Counted from the stretch's first letter, positions 8,187 to 16,201 are shown. The stretch is 64,000 bases of DNA from JAVJPJ01 sp040217295 (GCA_964460185.1 CAYWTM010000001.1:62001-126000); one strand, 5' to 3'. Made by a program: numbers and translations. Notes: a model not told the origin generated them from the sequence alone.

Positions 8187-8632
8187 TATATGTCCGTCCA
8201 GAAAGCCGGAATCGGCAACCCAAGCAAGAGAATGAACAAGATCCAGCACACCACGGATATCGCGACAGAGGTCGTCGCAATCATCCGCCAGCCCGCCAGG
8301 GGGTTGCCCAGCATCGACAAGATGCTCGCACCCAGCGCGGCCACGACCAGGCCAACCCGAGGTAACAGAACGGCAAAAAGCACGATGGCCGCAATGATTG
8401 CGGCCAATGGGCGCCACGCGACCCTGGGCAAGCGCCCGGGAACCCGCCAACCGCCGGTCATGATGATCAGGCCAAGCCCCATGCCTATGGCACCAAGGGA
8501 CCGCGGTACGAAACCGGGGCCCATGCGGTTGATCGTCCCCATCGGATAGTCGGCCGCCCCCAGAAAGAAGAACAGGCCGATACCGGCCACGAAAAGCCCG
8601 GACAGGATTTCGACGGGATCGATGCGTTGCAT
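8186..8632 (-). CDS. tctB: Tripartite tricarboxylate transporter small permease TctB
   Basis: Small four-TM subunit of the TTT system, 148 aa. The N-terminus contains the family pattern 'LSGLFVAGIGLFFFLGAADYPMGTINRMGPGFVPR' in shortened form: first TM segment, then 'YPMGT..RMGPGF-P'. Further hydrophobic segments follow at about residues 75-95 and 115-140. It sits between tctC and tctA and is coupled to tctA. TctB is poorly conserved in general; the call rests on size, topology, the MGPGF motif and position. Confidence 0.9.
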   Translation of the reverse strand: MQRIDPVEILSGLFVAGIGLFFFLGAADYPMGTINRMGPGFVPRSLGAIGMGLGLIIMTGGWRVPGRLPRVAWRPLAAIIAAIVLFAVLLPRVGLVVAALGASILSMLGNPLAGWRMIATTSVAISVVCWILFILLLGLPIPAFWTDI

Positions 8633-8730
8633 AGTGTCCTCGCAGGCCAGATGGTCACGTCAGAAGGCAGGACACAGGCGGCGCCACTGACCGGCCCACA
8701 AGCCCCGCCGCACCGACGCCATGCGTGTGC

Positions 8731-8761
8731 GGCACCCGGAAGGGAGACCCCTCCGGATGCC
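8731..8761 (-). other. mRNA hairpin between tctC and tctB
   Basis: Arms 8731-8744 and 8748-8761 with a 3-nt loop. On the minus strand, the transcribed one, all 14 positions pair, two as G-U wobbles. On the plus strand the same two positions are mismatches, which indicates that the structure belongs to the tctCBA transcript. It starts 14 bases after the tctC stop and has no U-run, so it is more likely an RNA-stabilising or processing hairpin than a terminator. Confidence 0.6.
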
Positions 8762-8774
8762 ACTTTCAATCATA

Positions 8775-9743
8775 TCAGTTATTCATTCCAGCGCCTTCGG
8801 CCACTGCCACCCAGCGATCGAAATTCGCCATCATGAAGTCGCTCGTCTCGCTTGCGCTCATCGGGCGCGGCGTGCCGCCATTTTCGGCCAGGAACTGGGT
8901 GAACTGATCCGAATTCAGCACCTCGTTGATCGAGCTGTTGAGGGATTCGACCACGTCATCGGCCATTCCATCCGGCCCCAGGATGGCCCACCATTGGATC
9001 ACCTCGAAACCGTCCAGACCGCTTTCGTTCAGCGTCGGGATATCCGGCGCGGCAGGCGACCGGTCGAGGCTGGTCAGCGCGATTGCCTTGAGGTTGCCCG
9101 CGTCGACCTGCGGCATGATCTGCGTCATCGAGCCGATGGAATATTCGACAAAGCCGCCCATCACGTCGGTCATGGCAGGACCACCACCCGGATACTGCAC
9201 GACCTGCACGTTCGAACCGACAGCCTGGTTGAGCAATTCCCCTGCGAAGTGCTGGATCGACCCAAGCCCGGTTGCCCCGTAGCTCAACTCATCCGACGAC
9301 AAGATATGCTCGAAGAACTCTGCCGGCGTGGTGGCTTCCATGTCGGGGCGCGCCCCGATGACAAGCGGCACCTGGCCGATCAGCGCGATCGGTGTGAAAT
9401 CCGCACGCGGGTCATAGGGCAGATCGTCACGAACCGCCGCGTTCATCGTAAAGGTCACCGACGCGATCATGATCGAGTATCCGTCAGGATCTTGCTGGCT
9501 GAGATAGGTCGAACCGATCGTGGCGCCGCCGCCGGGGCGGTTTTCGACGACCACTGGCTGCCCCCAGATTTCCGACAGTTGCAGCGCAAGCTGGCGCGCC
9601 ACGATATCGTTCGAGCCTCCCGGCGAGAACGGTACGGTCAGGTTGACGGGTTCGGATGGGTAACCCTGTGCCAGTGTTGTGGTGGCGGTTGCCCCCAGAA
9701 CGCCTGCCGCAAGGGCCATCGTTGCGAGTTTGGTATAGTACAT
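8775..9743 (-). CDS. tctC: TTT periplasmic solute-binding protein TctC (Bug family)
   Basis: Periplasmic binding protein of the Bug/TctC family, 322 aa. A Sec signal peptide ends near residue 25 ('LGATATTTLAQG'). The mature start 'YPSEPVNLTVPFSPGGSNDIVAR' is the family's ligand-loop region, followed by 'VENRPGGGATIGS', where Bug proteins bind the carboxylate through backbone and water contacts. The C-terminus is of normal length. It is the first gene of the tctCBA-SDR-CHR operon. Bug ligands range from dicarboxylates to sulfur-containing acids; the ligand cannot be read from sequence. Confidence 0.92.
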   Translation of the reverse strand: MYYTKLATMALAAGVLGATATTTLAQGYPSEPVNLTVPFSPGGSNDIVARQLALQLSEIWGQPVVVENRPGGGATIGSTYLSQQDPDGYSIMIASVTFTMNAAVRDDLPYDPRADFTPIALIGQVPLVIGARPDMEATTPAEFFEHILSSDELSYGATGLGSIQHFAGELLNQAVGSNVQVVQYPGGGPAMTDVMGGFVEYSIGSMTQIMPQVDAGNLKAIALTSLDRSPAAPDIPTLNESGLDGFEVIQWWAILGPDGMADDVVESLNSSINEVLNSDQFTQFLAENGGTPRPMSASETSDFMMANFDRWVAVAEGAGMNN

Positions 9744-10057
9744 GAGGTTCCTCCCTGTGTTCGTTCACCGCACATCAGGGCCTCCCCCCATCAGACGGCA
9801 TTTCATTACCCAGGCACGTTTCAGACGGTAATTCGCCCTGCAACGCATACTTCCGTGTGTAAATGTATACGCTTGTATGTGTCAATAACCCCATGCTCTT
9901 TCCCGCATCGGGAAAGAGGTGTGCGCCCGACAAAAGACATTGCGAAATGCGCGCGGGAATGGCTGCAAGCGGGTGCGTCTGCCCCGCATCATCCCCCCCC
10001 GCGACACCGGAAATCAGCCGGGGATATTCGCGGCTGACCGGACGGACCTGCGATTGA
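9744..10057. promoter_or_regulatory. tctC upstream region: repeated GTATAC/AAGTATGC words and a 14-bp direct repeat
   Basis: A 314-bp region without a gene. It contains GCATACTT (9845-9852) and GTATAC (9865-9870); these are the same words, in reverse-complement arrangement, as in the 708-723 promoter. Nearer the start codon lies a direct repeat, TCAGACGGCATTTC (9791-9804) and TCAGACGGTAATTC (9821-9834): 12 of 14 bases are identical and the units start exactly 30 bp apart. The tctC promoter should lie here. The rest shows nothing recognisable. Confidence 0.45.
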
Positions 10058-10780
10058 CTAGCGGATCGGATCCAGGCCCGCGGACGCGAATTCCACTGCG
10101 GCCGCATCGGTTCGGAGAAACGAAAGGAAGTCGTCCGCCAAGGGCCGACCTGCGGGATCGAGACCGAACGCCGCGCCGAATACGAAGACCCGCTCGAATT
10201 CCGGCGGCAAGGTGCCGACGATCGTTATCCCCGGAATTGGCAGCAGCTCACTCATCTGTTGAAACCCCAGCGCGGCATCGCCTCTTGCCACGACGCGGCC
10301 GACACGCTCGGAAAAGATCGTTCTTGCCGTGGCCTTCATTTCCTCGGCAATGCCGAGCGCGGGAAAGACCTCGGTCGAAAGATAGATACCGCTCGCACTT
10401 GCGGCATGGGCGACCGATCCCGCGTCCAGCAGGGCCGCGCGAAGCGAATCGGACGTCGAGATGTCCGGCACGCGATCCCCCTCGCGGACCGCAGCCCCGA
10501 TCCGCGACTGCACCAAAGGCACGAAATCGGGCGATACATACCCCTCGGCGGCATACCGGGCATGTGCGGCTTCGGCCAGGAAATAGAGGTCGAACCGCTC
10601 TCCCGCGGCAAGCCGGGTGGGTATCGAGTCATGGGCCGCGCCCAGCGAAGATCCAAACGCGATCTCCACATCACCGTCAAAACGCGGCAGCAGTGCCTCG
10701 ATCGGGGCGGCCTGTGCGCCCGAGGTAATGATCCGCAGAACGCGATCCGCCGCTTCGGCTGTTGCCTTGGATTTCAACAA
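10058..10780 (-). CDS. ModA-like substrate-binding protein without signal peptide
   Basis: Type-2 periplasmic-binding-fold protein resembling molybdate-binding ModA, 240 aa. Family-like segments are 'VEIAFGSSLGAAHDSIPTRLAAGERFDLYFLAE' (short version: FGSS near the anion site), 'LLDAGSVAHAASASGIYLSTEVFPALGI', and a C-terminal 'FLSFLRTDAAAVEFASAGL'. There is no signal peptide: the chain begins directly with 'MLKSKATAEAADRVLRIITSG'. The TTG at 10780 is supported by a strong GGGAGGTGG seven bases upstream. No ABC permease or ATPase genes accompany it. It may act as a cytosolic sensor/binding protein or be a derived orphan. Divergent from the XRE-cupin regulator. Confidence 0.7.
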   Translation of the reverse strand: MLKSKATAEAADRVLRIITSGAQAAPIEALLPRFDGDVEIAFGSSLGAAHDSIPTRLAAGERFDLYFLAEAAHARYAAEGYVSPDFVPLVQSRIGAAVREGDRVPDISTSDSLRAALLDAGSVAHAASASGIYLSTEVFPALGIAEEMKATARTIFSERVGRVVARGDAALGFQQMSELLPIPGITIVGTLPPEFERVFVFGAAFGLDPAGRPLADDFLSFLRTDAAAVEFASAGLDPIR

Positions 10781-11130
10781 GTTTCCACCTCCCTGGTTTG
10801 ACCGCGCAGCCGGATGCGGCCCTGCCGCGCCGGCAGGTTGCCGTCACCGAGTCCGGGTTGCGATAACGCAGTGTCGCGAATTCAGTTCCGAACTCAACGG
10901 AAAAGCGATTGTTCCCGACGCCGATCATGCCGGGCTGGCCGCGCGTTCTGGCCGGCCATGGATCGCGCGCGCAGGGTCAACCGGGGCGCTCGAAAAATGC
11001 CGCTGCCCGCCTGACATGCACAACCTCGCCCAACGCAGTCATTCCGCTGCTTGTCGCATCCGAGCAATGTGACGTAGGTTTGCCGCAGAGGATTCTGACA
11101 CGACACGCGAGCATGAGGCGGTGACGGGTG
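10781..11130. other. Intergenic region, 350 bp, divergent promoters presumed
   Basis: Separates the ModA-like gene (minus) from the XRE-cupin regulator (plus). Only the ribosome-binding site of the ModA-like gene (10785-10794, complementary to GGGAGGTGG) is clear. No convincing operator, small ORF with a ribosome-binding site, or terminator was seen. Confidence 0.5.
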
Positions 11131-11769
11131 ATGGCAAAGCCAGTGGCGACATCGGATCACCTCAGACAAGACCCCCACGCGGTCCGTGAGACACGGGAAA
11201 AGAACCTGGAACTGGCCATCGGGCGCCAGATCAGGGAATTGCGCAAGCGTCAGCGGATGACCGGGGCGGAACTGGCGGCTCAGGCGGGTCTGTCGGTGGG
11301 CGCATTGTCAAAGATCGAGAACGGTCTGGTCTCTCCGTCACTGGCCACGCTTCAGTCGCTGGCCGACAGTCTGCGCGTTCCGATCCCGCATCTGTTCTCA
11401 GGGTTCGACCAGCCCCGCCGCGCCATGCATGTCAAGGCCAGCGAAGGCGTTGACGTCAAACGCCAGGGCAGCCGCGCGGGCCATCAATACAGCCTTCTGG
11501 GGCATATCGGATCGAATGAAAGCGGTGTTGTGGTGGAGCCGTATCTGCTGACCCTGACCGACGAAAGTGATACGTTTCCGGTATTCCAGCACGAGGGCAT
11601 CGAGTTGATCTACATGCTGGAAGGGGTGCTCGAATACCGTCATGGCGACACTCTTTACGTGCTGGAACCCGGCGATTCTTTCTTGTTCGATTCCGACGCG
11701 CCGCATGGCCCCGAACGCCATATATCCCGACCCATCCGTTACCTGTCGATGATCTGCTATCCTCAATGA
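11131..11769 (+). CDS. XRE-family regulator with C-terminal cupin
   Basis: Transcription regulator of 212 aa with two domains. An HTH_3 domain spans about residues 27-80 ('IRELRKRQRMTGAELAAQAGLSVGALSKIENG', abbreviated). A cupin_2 domain spans about 130-205, with 'FQHEGIELIYMLEGVLEY' and 'LEPGDSFLFDSDAPHG', the usual small-ligand or metal-binding barrel. A GTG precedes the chosen ATG by one codon. Regulators of this architecture commonly control adjacent amino-acid or polyamine/methylamine catabolic genes. It reads into the mgsA-like operon 166 bp downstream, where a TTTCCTTTAAGGAAA dyad is the obvious candidate operator (inference). Confidence 0.88.
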   Translation: MAKPVATSDHLRQDPHAVRETREKNLELAIGRQIRELRKRQRMTGAELAAQAGLSVGALSKIENGLVSPSLATLQSLADSLRVPIPHLFSGFDQPRRAMHVKASEGVDVKRQGSRAGHQYSLLGHIGSNESGVVVEPYLLTLTDESDTFPVFQHEGIELIYMLEGVLEYRHGDTLYVLEPGDSFLFDSDAPHGPERHISRPIRYLSMICYPQ

Positions 11770-11859
11770 GCCGCAAAAACGCCACGGCCCCCGGCCCGTT
11801 TGATTAACTTTTCACCACCTGACCAAGACATCCTTCGGATCGGGGCCTCCGCAGGGTTT

Positions 11860-11874
11860 TTTCCTTTAAGGAAA
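11860..11874. promoter_or_regulatory. Dyad operator candidate upstream of mgsA-like operon
   Basis: TTTCCTTTAAGGAAA is a 15-bp palindrome with a one-base centre. It is followed seven bases later by another TTCC (11881-11884), giving alternating TTCC/GGAA blocks in an unusually A/T-rich stretch. A possible -10 (CATAAT, 11886-11891) lies just downstream, so a bound protein would cover the promoter. The XRE-cupin protein is the likely binder. Confidence 0.5.
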
Positions 11875-11935
11875 TTTTTATTCCCCATAATACATGAGCG
11901 CATGCGGCGCAGGCCGCCTCAACCCGGAGAAGACC

Positions 11936-12823
11936 ATGTGTGGCATTGTGGGACTGTTCCTCAAGAACGATGATCTCGCCCCGAAACTGGGTGACATGCT
12001 CACCGATATGCTGATCACCATGACGGACCGCGGCCCGGACAGCGCCGGCATCGCGATTTATGGCCCGCCATGTGATGGCGTGAAGATCACCGTGCAGTCC
12101 GCAGACCCGACCACGGATTTCGATGGCCTCCAGACGGCTCTGGCCGAAGTGCTGGGCGCGCCCGTGACGATGACCATCCTCGACACCCATGCCGTTATAA
12201 CGGTGCCCGAGGCATTGCAGGCCGCGGCAGTCGAAGCGCTGGAAGCGCGCGGGCTGCGCCTGATGGGCGTTGGCCACCGGATGGAGATCTACAAGGAAAC
12301 CGGTCTGCCGCGTGACGTCGCCGACCGGTTCGGCATTCGCGCCATGGGCGGCACCCATGGCATCGGGCACACCCGCATGGCAACCGAAAGCGCCGTGACA
12401 ACGCTTGGCGCGCATCCGTTTTCGACCGCCGAGGATCAGTGCCTGGTGCACAACGGATCGTTGTCGAACCACAACCAGATGCGCCGCAAACTGGCGCGCG
12501 AAGGCTTTTTCACCCGCACGGAAAACGACACCGAAGTGGGGGCCGCCTATATTTCCTCTCGTATCGCCAAAGGCGACACGCTGGGCCAGGCGCTTGAGGG
12601 CACGCTCAAGGATCTCGACGGGTTCTTCACGTTCGTCACCGGGACCCGCGACGGCTTTGGCGTGGTCCGCGATCCCATCGCCTGCAAACCCGCCGTGCTG
12701 GCCGAGACCGGCGATTACGTAGCCTTCGCTTCGGAATACCGCGCCTTTGCGGACCTGCCGGGAATCCAGGCCGCGAAGATCTGGGAACCCGAACCCGCCA
12801 CCGTCTATTTCTGGGAGCGCTGA
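11936..12823 (+). CDS. mgsA: Class II glutamine amidotransferase, N-methylglutamate synthase subunit A / GlxB-like
   Basis: Ntn-hydrolase glutaminase subunit, 295 aa, homologous to the amidotransferase domain of glutamate synthase. It starts 'MCGIVGLF', so Cys2 becomes the N-terminal nucleophile after Met removal. 'MTDRGPDSAGIAIYG' and 'GGTHGIGHTRMATESA' followed by 'CLVHNGSLSNHNQMRRKL' are the glutamine-pocket motifs. The ATG at 11936 is fixed by the need for Cys2 and by GGAGA eight bases upstream. With the next two genes it forms a three-gene, split glutamate-synthase-like enzyme. In methylamine users this set (MgsABC) transfers methylamine from gamma-glutamylmethylamide to make N-methylglutamate; in rhizobia the homologues are named GlxBCD. 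Confidence 0.8.
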   Translation: MCGIVGLFLKNDDLAPKLGDMLTDMLITMTDRGPDSAGIAIYGPPCDGVKITVQSADPTTDFDGLQTALAEVLGAPVTMTILDTHAVITVPEALQAAAVEALEARGLRLMGVGHRMEIYKETGLPRDVADRFGIRAMGGTHGIGHTRMATESAVTTLGAHPFSTAEDQCLVHNGSLSNHNQMRRKLAREGFFTRTENDTEVGAAYISSRIAKGDTLGQALEGTLKDLDGFFTFVTGTRDGFGVVRDPIACKPAVLAETGDYVAFASEYRAFADLPGIQAAKIWEPEPATVYFWER

Positions 12824-12824
12824 G

Positions 12825-13508
12825 ATGCAGACCATCGACATGGCCACCACTGAATTGCGCGAGGTCAACGCGACCCTGCAGGCCCAGGCAGCCCTTACGA
12901 ACCAGACCCGGTGGATCCTGGAAAACCCGCGCGGCAGCCATGCGGTCGCCGTCGGTCTTGACGCCCCGATCGAGGTCACGGTCAACGGGTCCACGGGATA
13001 CTATTGCGCTGGCATGAACAAGCAGGCCACGATCCATGTCACCGGCTCCACCGGGCCGGGCGTGGCTGAAAACATGATGTCGGGCACCGTGGTCATCGAT
13101 GGCGATGCAAGTCAGTATGCCGGGGCCACGGGCCATGGTGGGCTGTTGGTGATCAAGGGCAACGCCTCTTCGCGCTGTGGCATTTCTATGAAGGGCATCG
13201 ACATCGTGGTGCACGGCAATGTCGGCCACATGTCCGCTTTCATGGGCCAAAAGGGCAATCTGGTGGTCCTGGGCGATGCCGGCGACGCGCTGGGCGACAG
13301 CCTTTACGAGGCGCGGCTGTTCGTGCGCGGCACGGTCAAATCCCTAGGCGCGGATTGCGTCGAAAAGGAGATGCGGCCCGAGCATCTGGAAATCCTGCGC
13401 GACCTGCTGGACCGCGCCGGGGCCGACGCCAGGCCTGAAGACTTCAAGCGGTACGGTTCGGCACGCAACCTCTACCATTTCAACATCGACCATGCGGGGG
13501 CCTATTGA
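12825..13508 (+). CDS. mgsB: GXGXG-motif protein, N-methylglutamate synthase subunit B / GlxC-like
   Basis: Protein of 227 aa corresponding to the C-terminal beta-helix (GXGXG) domain of glutamate synthase. It has the repeated glycine pattern 'YAGATGHGGLLVIKGNASSRCG', 'IDIVVHGNVGHMSAFMGQKG' and 'LVVLGDAGDALGDSLYEARLFVRG' (parts quoted). This domain is structural in GltB, connecting the glutaminase and synthase sites. ATG 12825 lies one base after the mgsA stop; the gene's own stop overlaps the next start (TGATG), so the subunits are made stoichiometrically. Confidence 0.8.
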   Translation: MQTIDMATTELREVNATLQAQAALTNQTRWILENPRGSHAVAVGLDAPIEVTVNGSTGYYCAGMNKQATIHVTGSTGPGVAENMMSGTVVIDGDASQYAGATGHGGLLVIKGNASSRCGISMKGIDIVVHGNVGHMSAFMGQKGNLVVLGDAGDALGDSLYEARLFVRGTVKSLGADCVEKEMRPEHLEILRDLLDRAGADARPEDFKRYGSARNLYHFNIDHAGAY

Positions 13509-14830
13509 TGAGCACGCCAAAGACCGAACCCCGTCAAAGCTGGACCTTCTCGCGTGAGGTGAACGCCGAGATCCGGCGCGCTGCCGAGACCGGCATCTAC
13601 GACATTCGCGGCGGCGGCGCGAAACGCCGGGTGCCGCATTTCGACGACCTGTTGTTCCTGGGCGCGTCGATGTCGCGCTACCCGTTGGAAGGCTACCGCG
13701 AGAAATGCGAAACCAGCGTTGTGCTTGGCACGCGCTTTGCCAAGAAGCCGATCGAGTTGAAGATCCCGATCACCATCGCCGGCATGTCCTTTGGCGCATT
13801 GTCCGGCCACGCCAAGGAGGCGCTTGGCCGGGGCGCGACGCTGGCGGGCACTTCGACAACCACCGGCGACGGCGGCATGACCGAGGAAGAACGCGGGCAT
13901 TCCGAAAAACTGGTCTACCAATACCTGCCATCGCGCTACGGCATGAACCCCGATGACCTGCGCCGCGCCGACGCGATCGAGATCGTCGTGGGCCAGGGCG
14001 CCAAGCCCGGCGGCGGCGGCATGTTGCTGGGTCAGAAGATCACCGAACGCGTGGCGGGGATGCGTGACCTGCCGGTCGGTATCGATCAGCGTTCGGCCTG
14101 CCGTCACCCGGACTGGACCGGGCCGGATGACCTGGAAATCAAGATCCTGGAATTGCGTGAGATCACCGGCTGGGAAAAACCGATCTACGTCAAGATCGGC
14201 GGCGCGCGGCCCTATTACGACACGGCGCTTGCGGTCAAGGCCGGCGCGGATGTGGTCGTGCTCGACGGGATGCAGGGCGGCACTGCCGCGACGCAGGATG
14301 TGTTCATCGAAAACGTGGGCCAGCCGATATTGGCCTGCATTCGCCCGGCCGTTCAGGCGTTGCAGGATCTGGGTCTGCACCGCGAGGTGCAGTTGGTCGT
14401 ATCGGGCGGCATCCGCTCTGGCGCGGATGTGGCCAAGGCGCTGGCGCTTGGCGCGGATGCGGTGGCCATCGGCACCGCCGCGCTGATCGCACTGGGAGAC
14501 AATGATCCGAAATGGGAAGCAGAATACCAGGCGCTGGGCACGACCACCGGCGCTTATGACGACTGGCACGAGGGCCGCGACCCGGCAGGGATCACCACCC
14601 AGGACCCGGAATTGATGAAACGCCTCGACCCGGTCGAAGGCGGTCGGCGGCTGCGCAACTACCTCAACGTGATGACGCTGGAATGCCAGACGCTGGCGCG
14701 CGCGTGCGGCAAAAGCCATGTCCATAATCTTGAACCCGAAGACCTCTGCGCGCTGACCATGGAGGCCGCCGCCATGACACAGGTGCCACTTGCCGGCACC
14801 AACTGGTGGCCCGGAAAAGGCGGGTTCTGA
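13508..14830 (+). CDS. mgsC: FMN-binding glutamate-synthase-like subunit, N-methylglutamate synthase subunit C / GlxD-like
   Basis: Synthase subunit of 440 aa, homologous to the FMN/Fe-S domain of GltB. Recognisable parts are 'ITIAGMSFGALSGHAKEALGRG', 'GDGGMTEEERGHSEKLVYQY', 'VGQGAKPGGGGMLLGQKI', the substrate-site 'YVKIGGARPYYDTALAVKAGADVVVLDGMQGGT' and 'VSGGIRSGADVAKALALGADAVAIGTA' (each shown in part). Cys residues near the C-terminus (LECQTLARACGKS, then EDLCALT) fit the Fe-S cluster position. It converts 2-oxoglutarate-type imino intermediates using the amine released by subunit A. TTG 13505 precedes the better ATG at 13508. Confidence 0.82.
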   Translation: MSTPKTEPRQSWTFSREVNAEIRRAAETGIYDIRGGGAKRRVPHFDDLLFLGASMSRYPLEGYREKCETSVVLGTRFAKKPIELKIPITIAGMSFGALSGHAKEALGRGATLAGTSTTTGDGGMTEEERGHSEKLVYQYLPSRYGMNPDDLRRADAIEIVVGQGAKPGGGGMLLGQKITERVAGMRDLPVGIDQRSACRHPDWTGPDDLEIKILELREITGWEKPIYVKIGGARPYYDTALAVKAGADVVVLDGMQGGTAATQDVFIENVGQPILACIRPAVQALQDLGLHREVQLVVSGGIRSGADVAKALALGADAVAIGTAALIALGDNDPKWEAEYQALGTTTGAYDDWHEGRDPAGITTQDPELMKRLDPVEGGRRLRNYLNVMTLECQTLARACGKSHVHNLEPEDLCALTMEAAAMTQVPLAGTNWWPGKGGF

Positions 14831-14896
14831 GCAACAACACGACGCGATCCGCAGCGCCCCGGGCGCGGCATAGCCAACACAGGAAGGATATACCCC

Positions 14897-16201
14897 ATGA
14901 CGGATCTTGCCGCCTTCGCCGCTGAAAAAGGCGTGAAGTATTTCATGATCTCCTACACCGATCTGTTCGGCGGCCAGCGGGCCAAACTGGTGCCCGCCGC
15001 CGCGATTGCCGACATGGCGCGGGACGGCGCGGGGTTTGCGGGCTTTGCCACCTACCTGGACATGACCCCGGCCCATCCCGACATGCTGGCGGTGCCCGAT
15101 CCGGCGACGGTGATCCAGCTTCCCTGGAAGCCCGAGGTTGCCTGGGTCGCGGCCAATTGCGTCATGGAAGGCGCCGAGGTCGCACAAGCGCCCCGCAACG
15201 TGCTGCGCAAACTGGTGGCCGAGGCCCAGGCCGAGGGCCTGCGCGTCAAGACAGGGGTGGAGGCAGAGTTCTTCTTGCTGACCCCGGAGGGCGACGCGAT
15301 TTCGGACCCGGCCGATACAGCGGCCAAACCCTGTTACGACCAGCAGGCCGTGATGCGGCGCTATGACGTGATCGCCGAGATTTGCGACTTCATGCTCGAC
15401 CTCGGTTGGGGGCCCTACCAGAACGACCACGAAGACGCGAATGGCCAGTTCGAGATGAACTGGGATTTCGACGATGCCCTGGTGACCGCCGATCGCCACA
15501 GCTTTTTCAAGTTCATGGTCAAATCGGTGGCTGAAAAGCACGGGCTGCGCGCCACGTTCATGCCCAAGCCGATCGAAGGGCTGACCGGAAATGGCTGCCA
15601 TGCGCATGTGTCGGTCTGGGATCTGGCGGGCGAGGTAAACGCCTTCGCCGATGACGCAAAGGACCTGGGCCTGTCCGATCAGGGGCGCAATTTCCTGGGC
15701 GGGATCATGAAACATGCCACCGCCATGGCCGCGATCACCAACCCGACCGTCAACAGCTACAAGCGCATCAACGCGCCGCGCACCCTGTCGGGGGCGACCT
15801 GGGCCCCCAACAGCGTGACCTGGACCGGGAACAACCGCACGCACATGGTGCGCGTGCCCGGCCCCGGCCGGTTCGAGTTGCGCCTGCCCGACGGGGCGGC
15901 GAACCCTTACCTGTTGCAAGCCGTCATCATCGCCGCCGGGCTGTCCGGCATCCGGTCGAAAGCCGACCCCGGCCCGCGCCATGACATCGACATGTATGCC
16001 GAGGGCTACAAGGTCAAAGACGCGCCGAAACTGCCGCTGAACATGCTGGATGCGGTGCGCGCGCTGGATGCCGACAAAGGCCTCAAGACCGCCCTGGGCG
16101 CTGAATTCGCCGCCTCCTACATCAAGATGAAGCTGCAGGAGTGGAACAGCTTCGCGTCCCATTTCTCGCAATGGGAAAAGGACAACACGCTGGATATCTG
16201 A
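14897..16201 (+). CDS. gmaS: Glutamine-synthetase-like ligase, gamma-glutamylmethylamide synthetase / GlnT
   Basis: Glutamine-synthetase-fold ligase, 434 aa. N-terminal beta-grasp 'KYFMISYTDLFGGQRAKLVP'-type sequence; catalytic domain with 'GVEAEFFLLTP' (metal Glu), 'NDHEDANGQFEMNW', 'GNGCHAHVSVWD' (His of the ATP/metal site), 'NSYKRINAPRTLSGATWAPN' and 'RLPDGAANPYL' (quoted in parts). This is the GlnT/GMAS group rather than housekeeping GlnA. Next to mgsABC it most likely makes gamma-glutamylmethylamide from methylamine and glutamate; in Glx-type clusters it would simply make glutamine. AGGAAGGA precedes the ATG. The mgdABCD genes for N-methylglutamate oxidation are not in the window, so the methylamine role is not proven. 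Confidence 0.75.
   Translation: MTDLAAFAAEKGVKYFMISYTDLFGGQRAKLVPAAAIADMARDGAGFAGFATYLDMTPAHPDMLAVPDPATVIQLPWKPEVAWVAANCVMEGAEVAQAPRNVLRKLVAEAQAEGLRVKTGVEAEFFLLTPEGDAISDPADTAAKPCYDQQAVMRRYDVIAEICDFMLDLGWGPYQNDHEDANGQFEMNWDFDDALVTADRHSFFKFMVKSVAEKHGLRATFMPKPIEGLTGNGCHAHVSVWDLAGEVNAFADDAKDLGLSDQGRNFLGGIMKHATAMAAITNPTVNSYKRINAPRTLSGATWAPNSVTWTGNNRTHMVRVPGPGRFELRLPDGAANPYLLQAVIIAAGLSGIRSKADPGPRHDIDMYAEGYKVKDAPKLPLNMLDAVRALDADKGLKTALGAEFAASYIKMKLQEWNSFASHFSQWEKDNTLDI

Noticed and set aside
13502..16171. Long minus-strand open frame of 889 codons opposite mgsC/gmaS
   Set aside because: Product is low-complexity His/Arg/Gly-rich, as expected for the antisense of GC-rich genes; the plus-strand genes have clear family motifs.
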